A DNA stretch of 43,656 bases from NCBI GenBank assembly GCA_943704495.1, contig CALSCR010004416.1, positions 1 to 43,656 on the forward strand. The letters run 5' to 3'. Both the position numbers and the translations under genes were made by a program. Positions 19,749 through 28,332 of this stretch are shown here, one piece after another (the first letter of the stretch is position 1; every line of letters starts with the position of its first letter). The stretch comes from Pigoraptor chileana (taxonomy: Eukaryota > Opisthokonta > Filasterea). The notes below the pieces were generated by a model. It was not told where the DNA came from, did no database searches, and saw only the letters and a list, made by a program, of their open reading frames with translations.

Positions 19749-19773
19749 TATTTTTGCGCTGCAAAGTAATAGG
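19749..19773. promoter_or_regulatory. 25-bp divergent spacer between menA and menC fusion
   Basis: Only 25 bp separate the two start codons. Transcript starts for at least one gene must therefore lie inside the neighbour or give nearly leaderless mRNA. No motif is assigned. Confidence 0.45.
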
Positions 19774-22347
19774 ATGCGTTTTCGCAGTGTGGACGTGGTG
19801 ACGGCGGAGCGTGCCCTCACCAAGTCGTTGCCCCGGGGCAAGATCCGAACTTTAACAACGGTGACGCTTGTTTGCGAAGATGAGCACAGTCAGGTTAGAG
19901 GAGATGCCACGCCGCTACCAGGCTTGCACTCGGAAACCGTTGAAGACGTTCTGGAAGAGATTCTACAGTGGCGACCCCGCATTCTCCAGGGCATTACAAA
20001 GACAGAGTTTGACCTGCTCTCTTTGCCTCTGCGATTTGCCTTGGAAACGTGCAGCCTCAAGCTGAACACCGCTGCCCCAATCGCCCTTTTAACCGCGCGT
20101 CTCATCACAGGCAATAATCAAACAGAGCTTCAAACCGATGCAATCAATGCAATCAAAAGTGGATTCCGCGTGATCAAGTTCAAGGTGGACAAGGCCGATT
20201 GGGACGGACGGCTCGTCAATCAGCTCTGGGCGGCGGTCCAACCTGCGTCAGTGGGATTTCGAATCGACGCAAACAAATGCTGGTCGTTCAAAGAGGCGCT
20301 CGAGTTTGCCTCTCGCACTGCCAGCGTAAATGTCGACTTCATCGAAGAGCCTCTGCAAGACGAGCGCGAGATACCCGCCTTGGTTCGTTCGCGTCCAGGC
20401 GTGCGCATAGCATTGGACGAGAGCATTCGTTCTGTGCACTTTTGCGACATTATTGCAGAGCCAGACGTCCGACAGAGGCTTATTTTGGTCGTGAAGCCAA
20501 AGGTTCTTGGCGTGAAGCGGTCGCTTGAGCTGATGAATACGGCGGGTCTTCCGACAGTGGTGAGTTCCAGCTTTGAGACCGAACACGGCTTTCCTGCATT
20601 GTTTCATCTCGCACGTGAGCAACCGGGCGTCGTTCATGGGTTCGGAACATACAGGTGGTTCGACGACGACCCCGAACACCCTTGGAACAAACCGATCCTG
20701 TGGCCGCGGTCCTCAGTGGTCCTCTTGCACGGCTTTGCGGGAACGCCGGATGATTGGGCGGGTGTGACGTCATTGCTTCCACGCTGTGAAGTGCTGTGCC
20801 CGGCACTTCCAGACTGTGGCTTTGAGCAAATGTGCGAGCGCGTGGCGGCACAGATCAGGGGGTTTGTTCGAGAGGGGATCCTCGTTGGGTATTCCCTTGG
20901 AGGACGCGTGGCCCTGGCCATGGTGGCCAGACGTCTGGTGGAACCGCGGAGGTTGCTGCTCGTGTCTACGAACATGGGACTAAAAACACCAGAAGAAAAG
21001 GCAAACAGGTTGGCACAAGATCGCACTCTGGCAGCAACGTTAGCCAGCCACCAAAACGCAGAGTGTTTTCTCTCCGACTGGTACGGACGTAATCGCGAAC
21101 TATTCGGCAGCGGATTCGTCGACCTTCTTCGCAAAAAGGGAGTGTGGCAGTCTCGATGCGAGAACATGTCGGTCAAGAAGACGGCACGTATGTTGGAAAT
21201 TGCGAGCGTTGGTGCGACTGCGCACATGTGGGATGACATTGTGCGGATGCACGGAAGTGTCCAAATAGAGTGCCTTTACGGTCAATTGGACAAAAAGTAC
21301 GCCTCGGTGAGCGCGCAATTAACTGCCAGCGGTGTTCGAGTATGGAATGTGCCGGACGTGTTTCATGCTGTACACATTGAGAAGCCGATTTCGGTTGTCA
21401 ATGCGCTCATGGAGCCAATACTTCATTCAATCAAAATTGGTGGACGGAGCAGGGTTGTGTGGATTAAACCGCCATTGAGTACGGGCGGTGGGAACGCAGC
21501 AGCGTATGTTTTTGTTCACGGTTGCGGGTTTGCTGGTCGAATGTGGGGTGACATTGCCCGTCGTGTGCAGGAGGGTGGCGCGCCAAGTGCGATCATGTGT
21601 ATGGTGGATTTGCCCATGCACGGAGAAAATGATGCTGCTGCCATCAGTTGGGGTCAATTGGTCGATGATGTAGACGACGTCTTGGGTATGCTGACGCAGC
21701 TTGGAGTGAGACGGGTTGTATTGGTGGGACATTCTTTAGGCGGACATATTGTGCTGCGGGTAGCTGCGGGATCGGCTTTGGGTTTAGTAGAGGGCGTCGT
21801 TGCCATTGATCCAGTGGCGGCCGAGATTTGCCGCACTCCCGACTTTGTGAATCAAGTCCGCGGCAAACGGTCAGCATGGACAAGCGCGGAAGAGTGTGCA
21901 AATCACTTGGCCACGACGTCGCCATACAAAAGGTGGAGCACGGGGGCAAGGGAGCTGTTTTTGCGTTTTGCAACGCGGTCTGTGTCGAACCGTCGGGAAC
22001 TTTGCTGCAAACCGGCCGATGAGTGTGCTATCTACGAAATGTACGCAAGCCGCTCTGGTCGACTCAACAGCCTACTTCCATATATGTGCCGCCTGAACGA
22101 CATGGCGATCGCGAGGAAAGTGTGGATTGTGCGACCCATTAATCCCGTTGAGTGTCACTCGCCGTTCGAGTTGTCCATGCGAGCGTTTTCGAACATTCAG
22201 GAGATTGTGTTACCGGCGAAGTCGCACTTTATTCCCATGGAAATGGAGGACGAGATTGTTTCGTTGATTCTGCGTGTGACGTCCCTGGCCGAGGCAACGG
22301 CCTCGATCACGGTGGGAGACGGCAGCGCGTCAATGGCTGCACGGTAA
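19774..22347 (+). CDS. Fusion: MenC - MenH - second alpha/beta hydrolase
   Basis: 857 aa from the ATG at 19774; an upstream in-frame ATG at 19576 would run through menA. Residues 1-310 are o-succinylbenzoate synthase (enolase fold): KFK (135-137), ID(165)ANK, E(191)EPLQ, LD(215)ES and K241-PK are the expected catalytic and metal residues. Residues 311-555 are MenH (SHCHC synthase): VVLLHGFAGTPDDW, VGYS(374)LGGR, FLSDWYGRNRELFG and the His region VFHAVH (529-534). Residues of about 560-835 are another alpha/beta hydrolase: VFVHGCGFAGRMW, VGHS(654)LGGH and KSH(818)FIPME. Plant and algal PHYLLO ends with MenH, so the third domain is extra. It could be the DHNA-CoA thioesterase not otherwise found here (inference). 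There is no obvious targeting peptide. The final 151 bp overlap menF-menD on the other strand. Confidence 0.9.
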   Translation: MRFRSVDVVTAERALTKSLPRGKIRTLTTVTLVCEDEHSQVRGDATPLPGLHSETVEDVLEEILQWRPRILQGITKTEFDLLSLPLRFALETCSLKLNTAAPIALLTARLITGNNQTELQTDAINAIKSGFRVIKFKVDKADWDGRLVNQLWAAVQPASVGFRIDANKCWSFKEALEFASRTASVNVDFIEEPLQDEREIPALVRSRPGVRIALDESIRSVHFCDIIAEPDVRQRLILVVKPKVLGVKRSLELMNTAGLPTVVSSSFETEHGFPALFHLAREQPGVVHGFGTYRWFDDDPEHPWNKPILWPRSSVVLLHGFAGTPDDWAGVTSLLPRCEVLCPALPDCGFEQMCERVAAQIRGFVREGILVGYSLGGRVALAMVARRLVEPRRLLLVSTNMGLKTPEEKANRLAQDRTLAATLASHQNAECFLSDWYGRNRELFGSGFVDLLRKKGVWQSRCENMSVKKTARMLEIASVGATAHMWDDIVRMHGSVQIECLYGQLDKKYASVSAQLTASGVRVWNVPDVFHAVHIEKPISVVNALMEPILHSIKIGGRSRVVWIKPPLSTGGGNAAAYVFVHGCGFAGRMWGDIARRVQEGGAPSAIMCMVDLPMHGENDAAAISWGQLVDDVDDVLGMLTQLGVRRVVLVGHSLGGHIVLRVAAGSALGLVEGVVAIDPVAAEICRTPDFVNQVRGKRSAWTSAEECANHLATTSPYKRWSTGARELFLRFATRSVSNRRELCCKPADECAIYEMYASRSGRLNSLLPYMCRLNDMAIARKVWIVRPINPVECHSPFELSMRAFSNIQEIVLPAKSHFIPMEMEDEIVSLILRVTSLAEATASITVGDGSASMAAR

Positions 22348-25265
22348 GCCGCACGCAACTCGGTTGCAGTTGTCGCGGTTACATGGCGGATGTGATGGGC
22401 AGCAGTGAGCTTCATGAGGGACACGTCATGCTCAACGACAAATGCTGCGTTCATGATGGGAGGCGGCAGTGTCGACAGGGGCGCAAGTTTTCGGAAAATC
22501 TGACCTCCAGAGTTGTTCACGACAACGACGATGACTGGACATTGCTTCAACATGAACAGACCGTTTGTATCATGCAAGAAGGTCAGGTCGCCAAAAATAG
22601 CCGTGACCGCGCGGTTTGTATTGCATGCCAACCCGCATGCGGTACTGATCTGCCCGTCAATTCCGCTGGCCCCGCGAGCGCAGTAAACCTGCAGCGGCCG
22701 ATCGGCATACGAGTTGAAGTCTCGAATGCACCCGCTGTTGCCGATGAACATGGTGTGGGTGATTAGATGGGACATGGTTAGGACGACTTGCGCTTCCGAG
22801 AGTGGTTGCAACTCGTTTGCACAGCACGTGGACACAGCCGTAGCGGCGATCTTATTCCACAGTTGCACATCTGCGACAAAACTGTCCCAGGCTGGATCAA
22901 ACGGTCGACAAAACGAGTTGGCATCGCATTGGGGAAAGCCACCGACAAAGCAAAGGCGACAGTTTGCATATTGGTCCACCCGGTCGCCGTGATTCACCGC
23001 GAGATAGAACGGCAGCCCCGACGTTTCGACCAGCCTGTTGACGGATTTTGACACTATTTTGTCGCCCAGCTGCAGAACAAAGTCCAGCTCTTCGCAGAAT
23101 CGCCGGAAGACAGCTGTATTGCCCAAGAGCAAGTCTGCCCGAAACGTTGTTTCGTCGCCATGCACGCCAAGCATGCCAGAAGAAATGTCCCTGTACACGA
23201 GAACGTTTGAACAGCGGGAAAGATTCGAGAGCAGCGCGTTGATATTGGCGCCCGCGACGTTGCCCACGACGACCAGACCGCGTCGGCCTGATATAGCTGA
23301 ATAAAGGCGATCAACAGAGTCGGTGTATTCGAGGTATGGTTCGTTTGTCAGGATCCAGTCGACCAAATGTTCGGAATGGCGCGTGATGGGCGTGATGGGC
23401 GTGATGGGCGTGACCGTTGGGTGGTTGAAAAGCCAGCTGTGGGAATCGCCTGGATCTTCGCACCGAATGTTGATATGGACGGGACTGCGGGTTTGAGTGG
23501 CAGTGTGTGCAGCGTAGTCAATCAGCGAGAGGGCGTGGCACAAGTCGTCTGAGAGCACCAGGGTTTTTTCAAAGCAAACGTATTGTCCGAAGATCCCCTC
23601 TTGGCGTATTGTCTGATTAGCCCCGCAATCTTGGAGTTGGAGGGGGCGATCTGCGGTTAGGATGAGGAGTGGGATGTGGCTTGTCCTTGCTTCGATGATT
23701 GCCGGGAGGAGGTTGGCTACGGCGGTGCCGGACGTGGTGATTATGCATGCGGGACGTGCCAAACCGAGCGCGCAGCCCATTGCAGCGAACCCTGCACTTC
23801 TTTCGTCGTAGTGCGCTTTGAGCAGAGCGCCTGGCGTTCTGCAAACTGCAACTGCGAGTGCCGCTGACCGTGCGCCAGGACACACGAAGAAGTTTTTTAT
23901 GCCAAGCCGCACAAGCTCGTCCACGAGCGCGTGGGCAACTGGCAAATCGCGACTAATGGCCAGCCCCGTGCATTCCATCCAATGCCGCGCAAGTTCTGCC
24001 TCGTAGAAGGATACCTTAGCGTTCAGTTCTTTCCACTCGTCACGTGCGGTTGAGCCGTCCACGATGCCACAGCCTGCACGGAGTTCGAGGGTGTCAGCCT
24101 CGATGGACGCGCAGCGTATGCCTACAATCATGTGGGCTGCGTCGGCGGAAATGACGCCGCACGTCCCAGCGTACATTCCTCGATCGGCCTCGAGTCCACT
24201 GGCGACCAGGTGTTTCATGGCAGGCTCAATTGGAAAACCACACGTCGCAGGGGTTGGGTGCAACGCACGCACAAGGGCGAGGGGCGCTGCCTCATTTCGT
24301 AGTTCGCCGGTAACATTCACCTTCAAGTGCTGAACGCGCGCATGTTTTGCGACCCTGATTTCGGAGGTAGCAGTGCCGGTGCAAAATTCTTCCAACACGC
24401 GTTCGACATGATTGACGACGTATTCGTGCTCCTTGCGATCCTTTGCGCTGGACAACAGTTCGGACGCCAACCGGTCATCTTCGGCGCTGTTGTTTCCTCG
24501 CGGTCTCGTTCCTGCGACGGCATCAACAAGTACCCTTCCGCTGTCCACGGTCACGAGGCGCTCTGGACTCAGGGAAATGAAGGACTGTTTTCCCCTCCGA
24601 CAGTAAAAGTGTTGCGCCATGGGATTATTTTTGAACAGTTTCACTGGGTCGAGCCATGACATATCGCTGGAACGGTAGCGCGACTTTCTGGACAAGACTA
24701 CTTTGTCGATTGTGCCACTTTTAATCTCGTTCTGTGCTGCATTTACGCGTGCCTGCCACTCATTCCAGTTTGGTGTCAATGAGCGTCTCTTCGTTGATGG
24801 AATGGCGGGCCATTTCGGAGGCACAACCGATCCGGCAAGCACTTTACGAAATCGGATCAAGTCGGAAACTGCCTGAACACGCTGTGCCGAATTCACGTGG
24901 CAAAGCAGTGTATTGTCAAAGAGCTCGAGCCTCAATACGATAAGAGTCGGCTCTGTAGCGTTGAAAGGCCACATGCAGTAATAATTGAGTGGCTCGTTGT
25001 CCACTTCGCAAACGCCGACGCCACCTGCCTTCCAATTGCGTTCCGGATCTGCACAGTAGAACATCACGTCGTCCGCACAAGTGCCAATGTTGAAGATCTG
25101 CTGCACAGCGGCTTCCCTTGCGCCGTCGTTGTTTAGGAGTGATAAACGAAACTGGATCAACCCAGTTTCGTCTGGCAGGTCGGAGAGATCGTCCAACACA
25201 GCGTCCACAAATGTTTCAATGACTTCGTTGGCAGAAACAGAGATGCAAAGATCGCGCGTAATCAT
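22197..25265 (-). CDS. Fusion: isochorismate synthase MenF - SEPHCHC synthase MenD
   Basis: 1022 aa. Residues 1-430 are MenF: TIDKVVLSRK, AGTRPRG (251-257), LHPTPATCGFP, GMYAGTCGVI and RAGCGIVDGSTARDEWKE, as in chorismate-using enzymes. From about 438 comes MenD, the ThDP enzyme joining 2-oxoglutarate to isochorismate: VDELVRLGIKNFFVCPGARS, HYDE(488)RSAGFAAMG, TTSGTAVANLLPA, LTADRP, GANQTIRQ and near the end IFGDLTFLHDTNGL. Order F-D equals the first half of PHYLLO. The C-terminal MenD strip PTVIEAVASARDVT lies in the 151-bp overlap with the MenC fusion. A TPITPITPIT stretch in MenD comes from a 9-bp tandem repeat. The start at 25265 gives a full-length MenF N-terminus without a clear targeting peptide. 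Confidence 0.93.
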   Translation of the reverse strand: MITRDLCISVSANEVIETFVDAVLDDLSDLPDETGLIQFRLSLLNNDGAREAAVQQIFNIGTCADDVMFYCADPERNWKAGGVGVCEVDNEPLNYYCMWPFNATEPTLIVLRLELFDNTLLCHVNSAQRVQAVSDLIRFRKVLAGSVVPPKWPAIPSTKRRSLTPNWNEWQARVNAAQNEIKSGTIDKVVLSRKSRYRSSDMSWLDPVKLFKNNPMAQHFYCRRGKQSFISLSPERLVTVDSGRVLVDAVAGTRPRGNNSAEDDRLASELLSSAKDRKEHEYVVNHVERVLEEFCTGTATSEIRVAKHARVQHLKVNVTGELRNEAAPLALVRALHPTPATCGFPIEPAMKHLVASGLEADRGMYAGTCGVISADAAHMIVGIRCASIEADTLELRAGCGIVDGSTARDEWKELNAKVSFYEAELARHWMECTGLAISRDLPVAHALVDELVRLGIKNFFVCPGARSAALAVAVCRTPGALLKAHYDERSAGFAAMGCALGLARPACIITTSGTAVANLLPAIIEARTSHIPLLILTADRPLQLQDCGANQTIRQEGIFGQYVCFEKTLVLSDDLCHALSLIDYAAHTATQTRSPVHINIRCEDPGDSHSWLFNHPTVTPITPITPITRHSEHLVDWILTNEPYLEYTDSVDRLYSAISGRRGLVVVGNVAGANINALLSNLSRCSNVLVYRDISSGMLGVHGDETTFRADLLLGNTAVFRRFCEELDFVLQLGDKIVSKSVNRLVETSGLPFYLAVNHGDRVDQYANCRLCFVGGFPQCDANSFCRPFDPAWDSFVADVQLWNKIAATAVSTCCANELQPLSEAQVVLTMSHLITHTMFIGNSGCIRDFNSYADRPLQVYCARGASGIDGQISTACGLACNTNRAVTAIFGDLTFLHDTNGLFMLKQCPVIVVVVNNSGGQIFRKLAPLSTLPPPIMNAAFVVEHDVSLMKLTAAHHIRHVTATTATELRAAYRAAIDALPSPTVIEAVASARDVTRRINETISSSISMGIKCDFAGNTIS

Positions 25266-25373
25266 GTTGCCAGTAAAATGTAAGGTTGTTAAAAAATAAA
25301 CAATTTCAAATTGACTATTTTTGAACGTTTGGAGTTTGGTCGTGAGCGTCGTGAGCGTCGTGAGCGTCGTGAG
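25266..25373. other. Spacer between VKOR-HTTM and menF-menD, with 9-bp repeats
   Basis: 108 bp between two minus-strand genes. It contains about four copies of a 9-bp unit (GTCGTGAGC) at about 25339-25373, directly after the VKOR-HTTM stop codon, and an AT-rich part nearer the menF start. The AT-rich part may be promoter sequence; no motif is assigned. Confidence 0.6.
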
Positions 25374-27416
25374 CTACGCCGCAGCGATTGTGCACGACGC
25401 CAGTTCTTCCAGCTTTGTTCCAGTGGCGGTGTCTGCCACTCGCATTGCGAGGCAAATCGTTTCGGATCCGTCCAATTTGAGCGCTTGGGCAGGACTGGCG
25501 GGGAGTTTTGCGGCCTTTCGAATGACCGGAATCATGATATCGCGGAGGAAGGCTTCAGCAATTCCGGCATCTGGGTTGACAGCGTGCTTGGCGGCCACGT
25601 CGTGAATGTGTCGACGATACTGTTTGAGAACAAACCCCGCAACTTTACCGTTGGCAAGATTCCGACAGTTCAGGACGGTTCTTCCATCAGGCGAATTCAC
25701 GACGACTTCAATCCAGCTGTCAGACCAACCAAGCGTATGGGGATATCTGGCGTCAGCATATTCCTTTCCGAGAGCCTTCAGCTGCCACATTCCCTTGAGG
25801 AATTCCATGTTGTAGCCGCGACGGTAGAAGGAATACATGGGCACGCTCGTAATAGGCCAGTATTCTGTGCGTGCAAGGGAGCATGCAAAAAGGGCGGCGA
25901 AGGTGAGGACGCATAGTGCAGAAACTAGAGCGGTCGATTGGCCTGCCATGGCACGCACAGTTGATCCTGGAGCGGCAAACAGGTCGAGCATAAGGATGTA
26001 GCAAAACGACTGTGGCAGGTAGTTGGGCCACATTGTCAGCCAAATGCCGAGGTGGAATTTCATGAACAGAATTGTAAAGAACAACCGTGACTCCCCAGCC
26101 CATGCAACCATGACTCCAAAAACTTCGAGGGCAATGGATGCCACGGAGAGCGCCTGTCCGATCGGCTTGAGCCCGATTAGGCGCTTGAGCCACATGCAAT
26201 GTCCGTTGTTTTTGTTGCTGCAATAGAACCCGAGACTCGTACCGTCCATCCAGCGGAGTCCCCCGTTGGCGAACTTGGCAACCGCGCCAGAGGTGAGCGA
26301 GTAGGCGGCAAAGACTGTTGCCAGCTTTGTGCCGAGCCCAGATCGGAGGATTCCGTGTTCGATTGGCGAAAAGGGGTACGACTCTGGCCACGCATCACTG
26401 AACAGTCTGTCTAGCGAATAGTTTGCGTTGCCATTCGCAAACGCGAGGGACACCAAGGTGTACATGGGGATGTACCACCGGTGGCTCGTTCCGATGAGAC
26501 CCGCGCTGGTGCCACTGAGGAATAGAAATCCCAAACCAGTTAGGACGACAGGCAGGTGTCCGCCGAATCCGACGATGACGGCAATCCAGGCTGCGGCCGT
26601 AACGTTGCGGACAAGAGTCAAAGACCTAACGCTCACCAGTGGTTTGAGGTATTTCATCACACCTTCCCGAGTGACCATTTCAGCATAGGAATGCCGCAAC
26701 AGCTCTGGCGAGTTCATGGGGGAGTCGCCCATGTGAGGACGGCTGATATAGGAGAAATAGCAGAGGAGGAGGAGGGCACCGTAGACGATGATACGCATGC
26801 GTCCGTCCAGCGCCGGTGTGTCGTGGTAAAGGAAGTGATCCAGGTTGGCCAACAGTCGGCTGGCGGCGTCCGCAATCGACCCGTCCAAAGTTTGCAAGTA
26901 CAGTGTTACATTTGCGAGGTAGATTCCGATGCAGACGAGACACACGTCCTTCAAGACGTAGAGAATGTATGCGAGACAGCAACTGCCGATGCACGCCAAG
27001 AGCGCGAGGTTGTGAATCAGGTCAAAGTACCCGCACCCAGCCATCACAAAAACGCCGACATAAAACAAAGCGCCGTAGAATGCGTTTGGCAGGTACAAGA
27101 GCGAAGAGTATTTACTTGTCAATACACGGGTGCAACACATATTTTCGCCCATATCGCAAACCGCCTTGTACTTGCCTTTGGTTTTGTGTGACATGTACTC
27201 TATGTATAGAGCGTAGAGCGCCACGAGAAAGCCGAAGATGCACGTCTTTTGAATTGTCGAGCCCGCATTGGCCACTTCGTTATTCGCCTCGAACAGGTGG
27301 GTGTTTATAGCTGCCAGAGGCTCTGTTGACAACGTTAGGAGAGAACCGACTGCAGCGAATGTTAAAAAGACTGCTGGCTTGAGGAAAAAGCTCATTAGTT
27401 GTCCCAGTGTACCCAT
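25374..27416 (-). CDS. VKOR-HTTM fusion: vitamin K epoxide reductase + carboxylase-like domain
   Basis: 680 aa, many membrane helices. Residues of about 55-180 are VKOR: loop cysteines C87 and C94/C95 in CDMGENMCCTRVLTS, then LPNAFYGALFYV, and the active C159-L-V-C162 in KDVCLVCIGIYLANV. Residues of about 240-480 look like HTTM, the family containing gamma-glutamyl carboxylase: SHRWYIPMYTLVSLAFANGN, then AVAKFANGGLRWMDGTSLGF, where K381 lines up by eye with the catalytic Lys218 of human GGCX, then FHLGIWLTMWPNYLPQSFCY. A soluble tail of about 150 residues follows, starting near ITSVPMYSFYRRG. VKOR recycles vitamin K epoxide; HTTM carboxylases use the hydroquinone. Fusion of both, inside a vitamin K biosynthesis cluster, suggests a self-contained vitamin K cycle. 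The carboxylase activity itself is inferred. It has no introns and is divergent from menB. Confidence 0.85.
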   Translation of the reverse strand: MGTLGQLMSFFLKPAVFLTFAAVGSLLTLSTEPLAAINTHLFEANNEVANAGSTIQKTCIFGFLVALYALYIEYMSHKTKGKYKAVCDMGENMCCTRVLTSKYSSLLYLPNAFYGALFYVGVFVMAGCGYFDLIHNLALLACIGSCCLAYILYVLKDVCLVCIGIYLANVTLYLQTLDGSIADAASRLLANLDHFLYHDTPALDGRMRIIVYGALLLLCYFSYISRPHMGDSPMNSPELLRHSYAEMVTREGVMKYLKPLVSVRSLTLVRNVTAAAWIAVIVGFGGHLPVVLTGLGFLFLSGTSAGLIGTSHRWYIPMYTLVSLAFANGNANYSLDRLFSDAWPESYPFSPIEHGILRSGLGTKLATVFAAYSLTSGAVAKFANGGLRWMDGTSLGFYCSNKNNGHCMWLKRLIGLKPIGQALSVASIALEVFGVMVAWAGESRLFFTILFMKFHLGIWLTMWPNYLPQSFCYILMLDLFAAPGSTVRAMAGQSTALVSALCVLTFAALFACSLARTEYWPITSVPMYSFYRRGYNMEFLKGMWQLKALGKEYADARYPHTLGWSDSWIEVVVNSPDGRTVLNCRNLANGKVAGFVLKQYRRHIHDVAAKHAVNPDAGIAEAFLRDIMIPVIRKAAKLPASPAQALKLDGSETICLAMRVADTATGTKLEELASCTIAAA

Positions 27417-27479
27417 CCGTTCGAAAAGTGGTGGTGTTATATTTTGCAGAGATTATTATTTTATTGGGGTTAAGTCAGC
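27417..27479. promoter_or_regulatory. 63-bp divergent spacer between VKOR-HTTM and menB
   Basis: The interval between two divergent starts contains GTTATATTTTG and ATTATTATTTTATT, the only AT-rich strips available as core promoter. Assignment is positional. Confidence 0.45.
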
Positions 27480-28325
27480 ATGCGTTTCTCGTCGTACAGT
27501 AAGAGGCTCGTGCCGGACGATTCGCCGGTCGTCTACGAGGCGGTTGGCGAGTTGGAAGATGTGTTGTACGAGAAGAGTGAGTGTGGTATTGCCCGTATCA
27601 CGATAAATAGGCCAGAGAAGAGAAACGCGTTTCGGCCAAAAACAGTGACAGAGTTACTGGGCGCATTTGATAATGCTGGAAAGGACAAGCGAGTCAGGGT
27701 GATAATATTGCGCGGGCAGGGAGAGGATGCGTTTTGTTCGGGTGGCGACCAATCGGTAAGGACGACGGGAGGCTACCAGGACGATTCGGTGGATCATCCG
27801 ACCCTATCGGTACTGGAGCTACAGTCATTGATAAGGCGAACACCGAAGCCGGTCATTGCTGCAGTATCTGGCTATGCAGTTGGCGGCGGGCACGTACTTC
27901 ACATGGTTTGTGACCTGACGATTGCGGCGGACAATGCAGTGTTTGGACAGACGGGGCCTCGGGTGGGAAGCTTTGATGCTGGCCTGGGTGCTGCACATAT
28001 GGCTCGTTTAATCGGACAAAAGCGAGCGCGGGAAATGTGGTTTCTCTGTCGCATGTATTCGGCCGAAAGGGCTTACGAGATGGGTCTCGTCAATGCGGTC
28101 GTTCCTCTGAAACAATTGGAAGAAGAGACTCACAAGTGGGCCCGCGAAATTATGCTCGGCAGTCCAACGGCGATTAGGATCTTAAAATTTGCACTAAACG
28201 CCGCCGAAGATGGTCACATGGGTCTTCAACAGCTCGCGGGAGAATGCACGGGGCTGTTTTATCAAACAGAAGAAAGTCTTGAAGGTAAGCAAGCGTTCAT
28301 CGAAAAGCGAAAGCCGGCATTTTAA
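27480..28325 (+). CDS. menB: 1,4-Dihydroxy-2-naphthoyl-CoA synthase MenB
   Basis: 281 aa, crotonase fold, close to bacterial MenB length. Signatures: [14 protein letters not shown] (substrate loop), [15 protein letters not shown] (MenB-specific, about residues 86-100), [19 protein letters not shown] (oxyanion hole), and [16 protein letters not shown], which carries the Asp and Gly-Ser typical of MenB. It closes the o-succinylbenzoyl-CoA ring. No clear peroxisomal signal is seen: the C-terminus is KPAF and the N-terminus MRFSSYSKR shows no standard PTS2. A 48-bp repeat copy starts 7 bp after the stop. Confidence 0.95.
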   Translation: MRFSSYSKRLVPDDSPVVYEAVGELEDVLYEKSECGIARITINRPEKRNAFRPKTVTELLGAFDNAGKDKRVRVIILRGQGEDAFCSGGDQSVRTTGGYQDDSVDHPTLSVLELQSLIRRTPKPVIAAVSGYAVGGGHVLHMVCDLTIAADNAVFGQTGPRVGSFDAGLGAAHMARLIGQKRAREMWFLCRMYSAERAYEMGLVNAVVPLKQLEEETHKWAREIMLGSPTAIRILKFALNAAEDGHMGLQQLAGECTGLFYQTEESLEGKQAFIEKRKPAF

Positions 28326-28332
28326 ACACCAA

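Noticed and set aside
19576-19773. N-terminal extension of the MenC fusion
   Set aside because: It is antisense to the MenA N-terminal half, and MenC homology starts at MRFRSV.
20634-21239. 201-aa minus-strand frame inside the MenC fusion
   Set aside because: Antisense shadow of the conserved MenH coding region with no motif of its own.
12828-28325. Bacterial contamination as the source of the men cluster
   Set aside because: A mitochondrial carrier gene lies within the island, R24 repeats occur inside menE and elsewhere on the contig, and two Men fusions are of eukaryotic PHYLLO style. Junction reads would still be needed to settle it.
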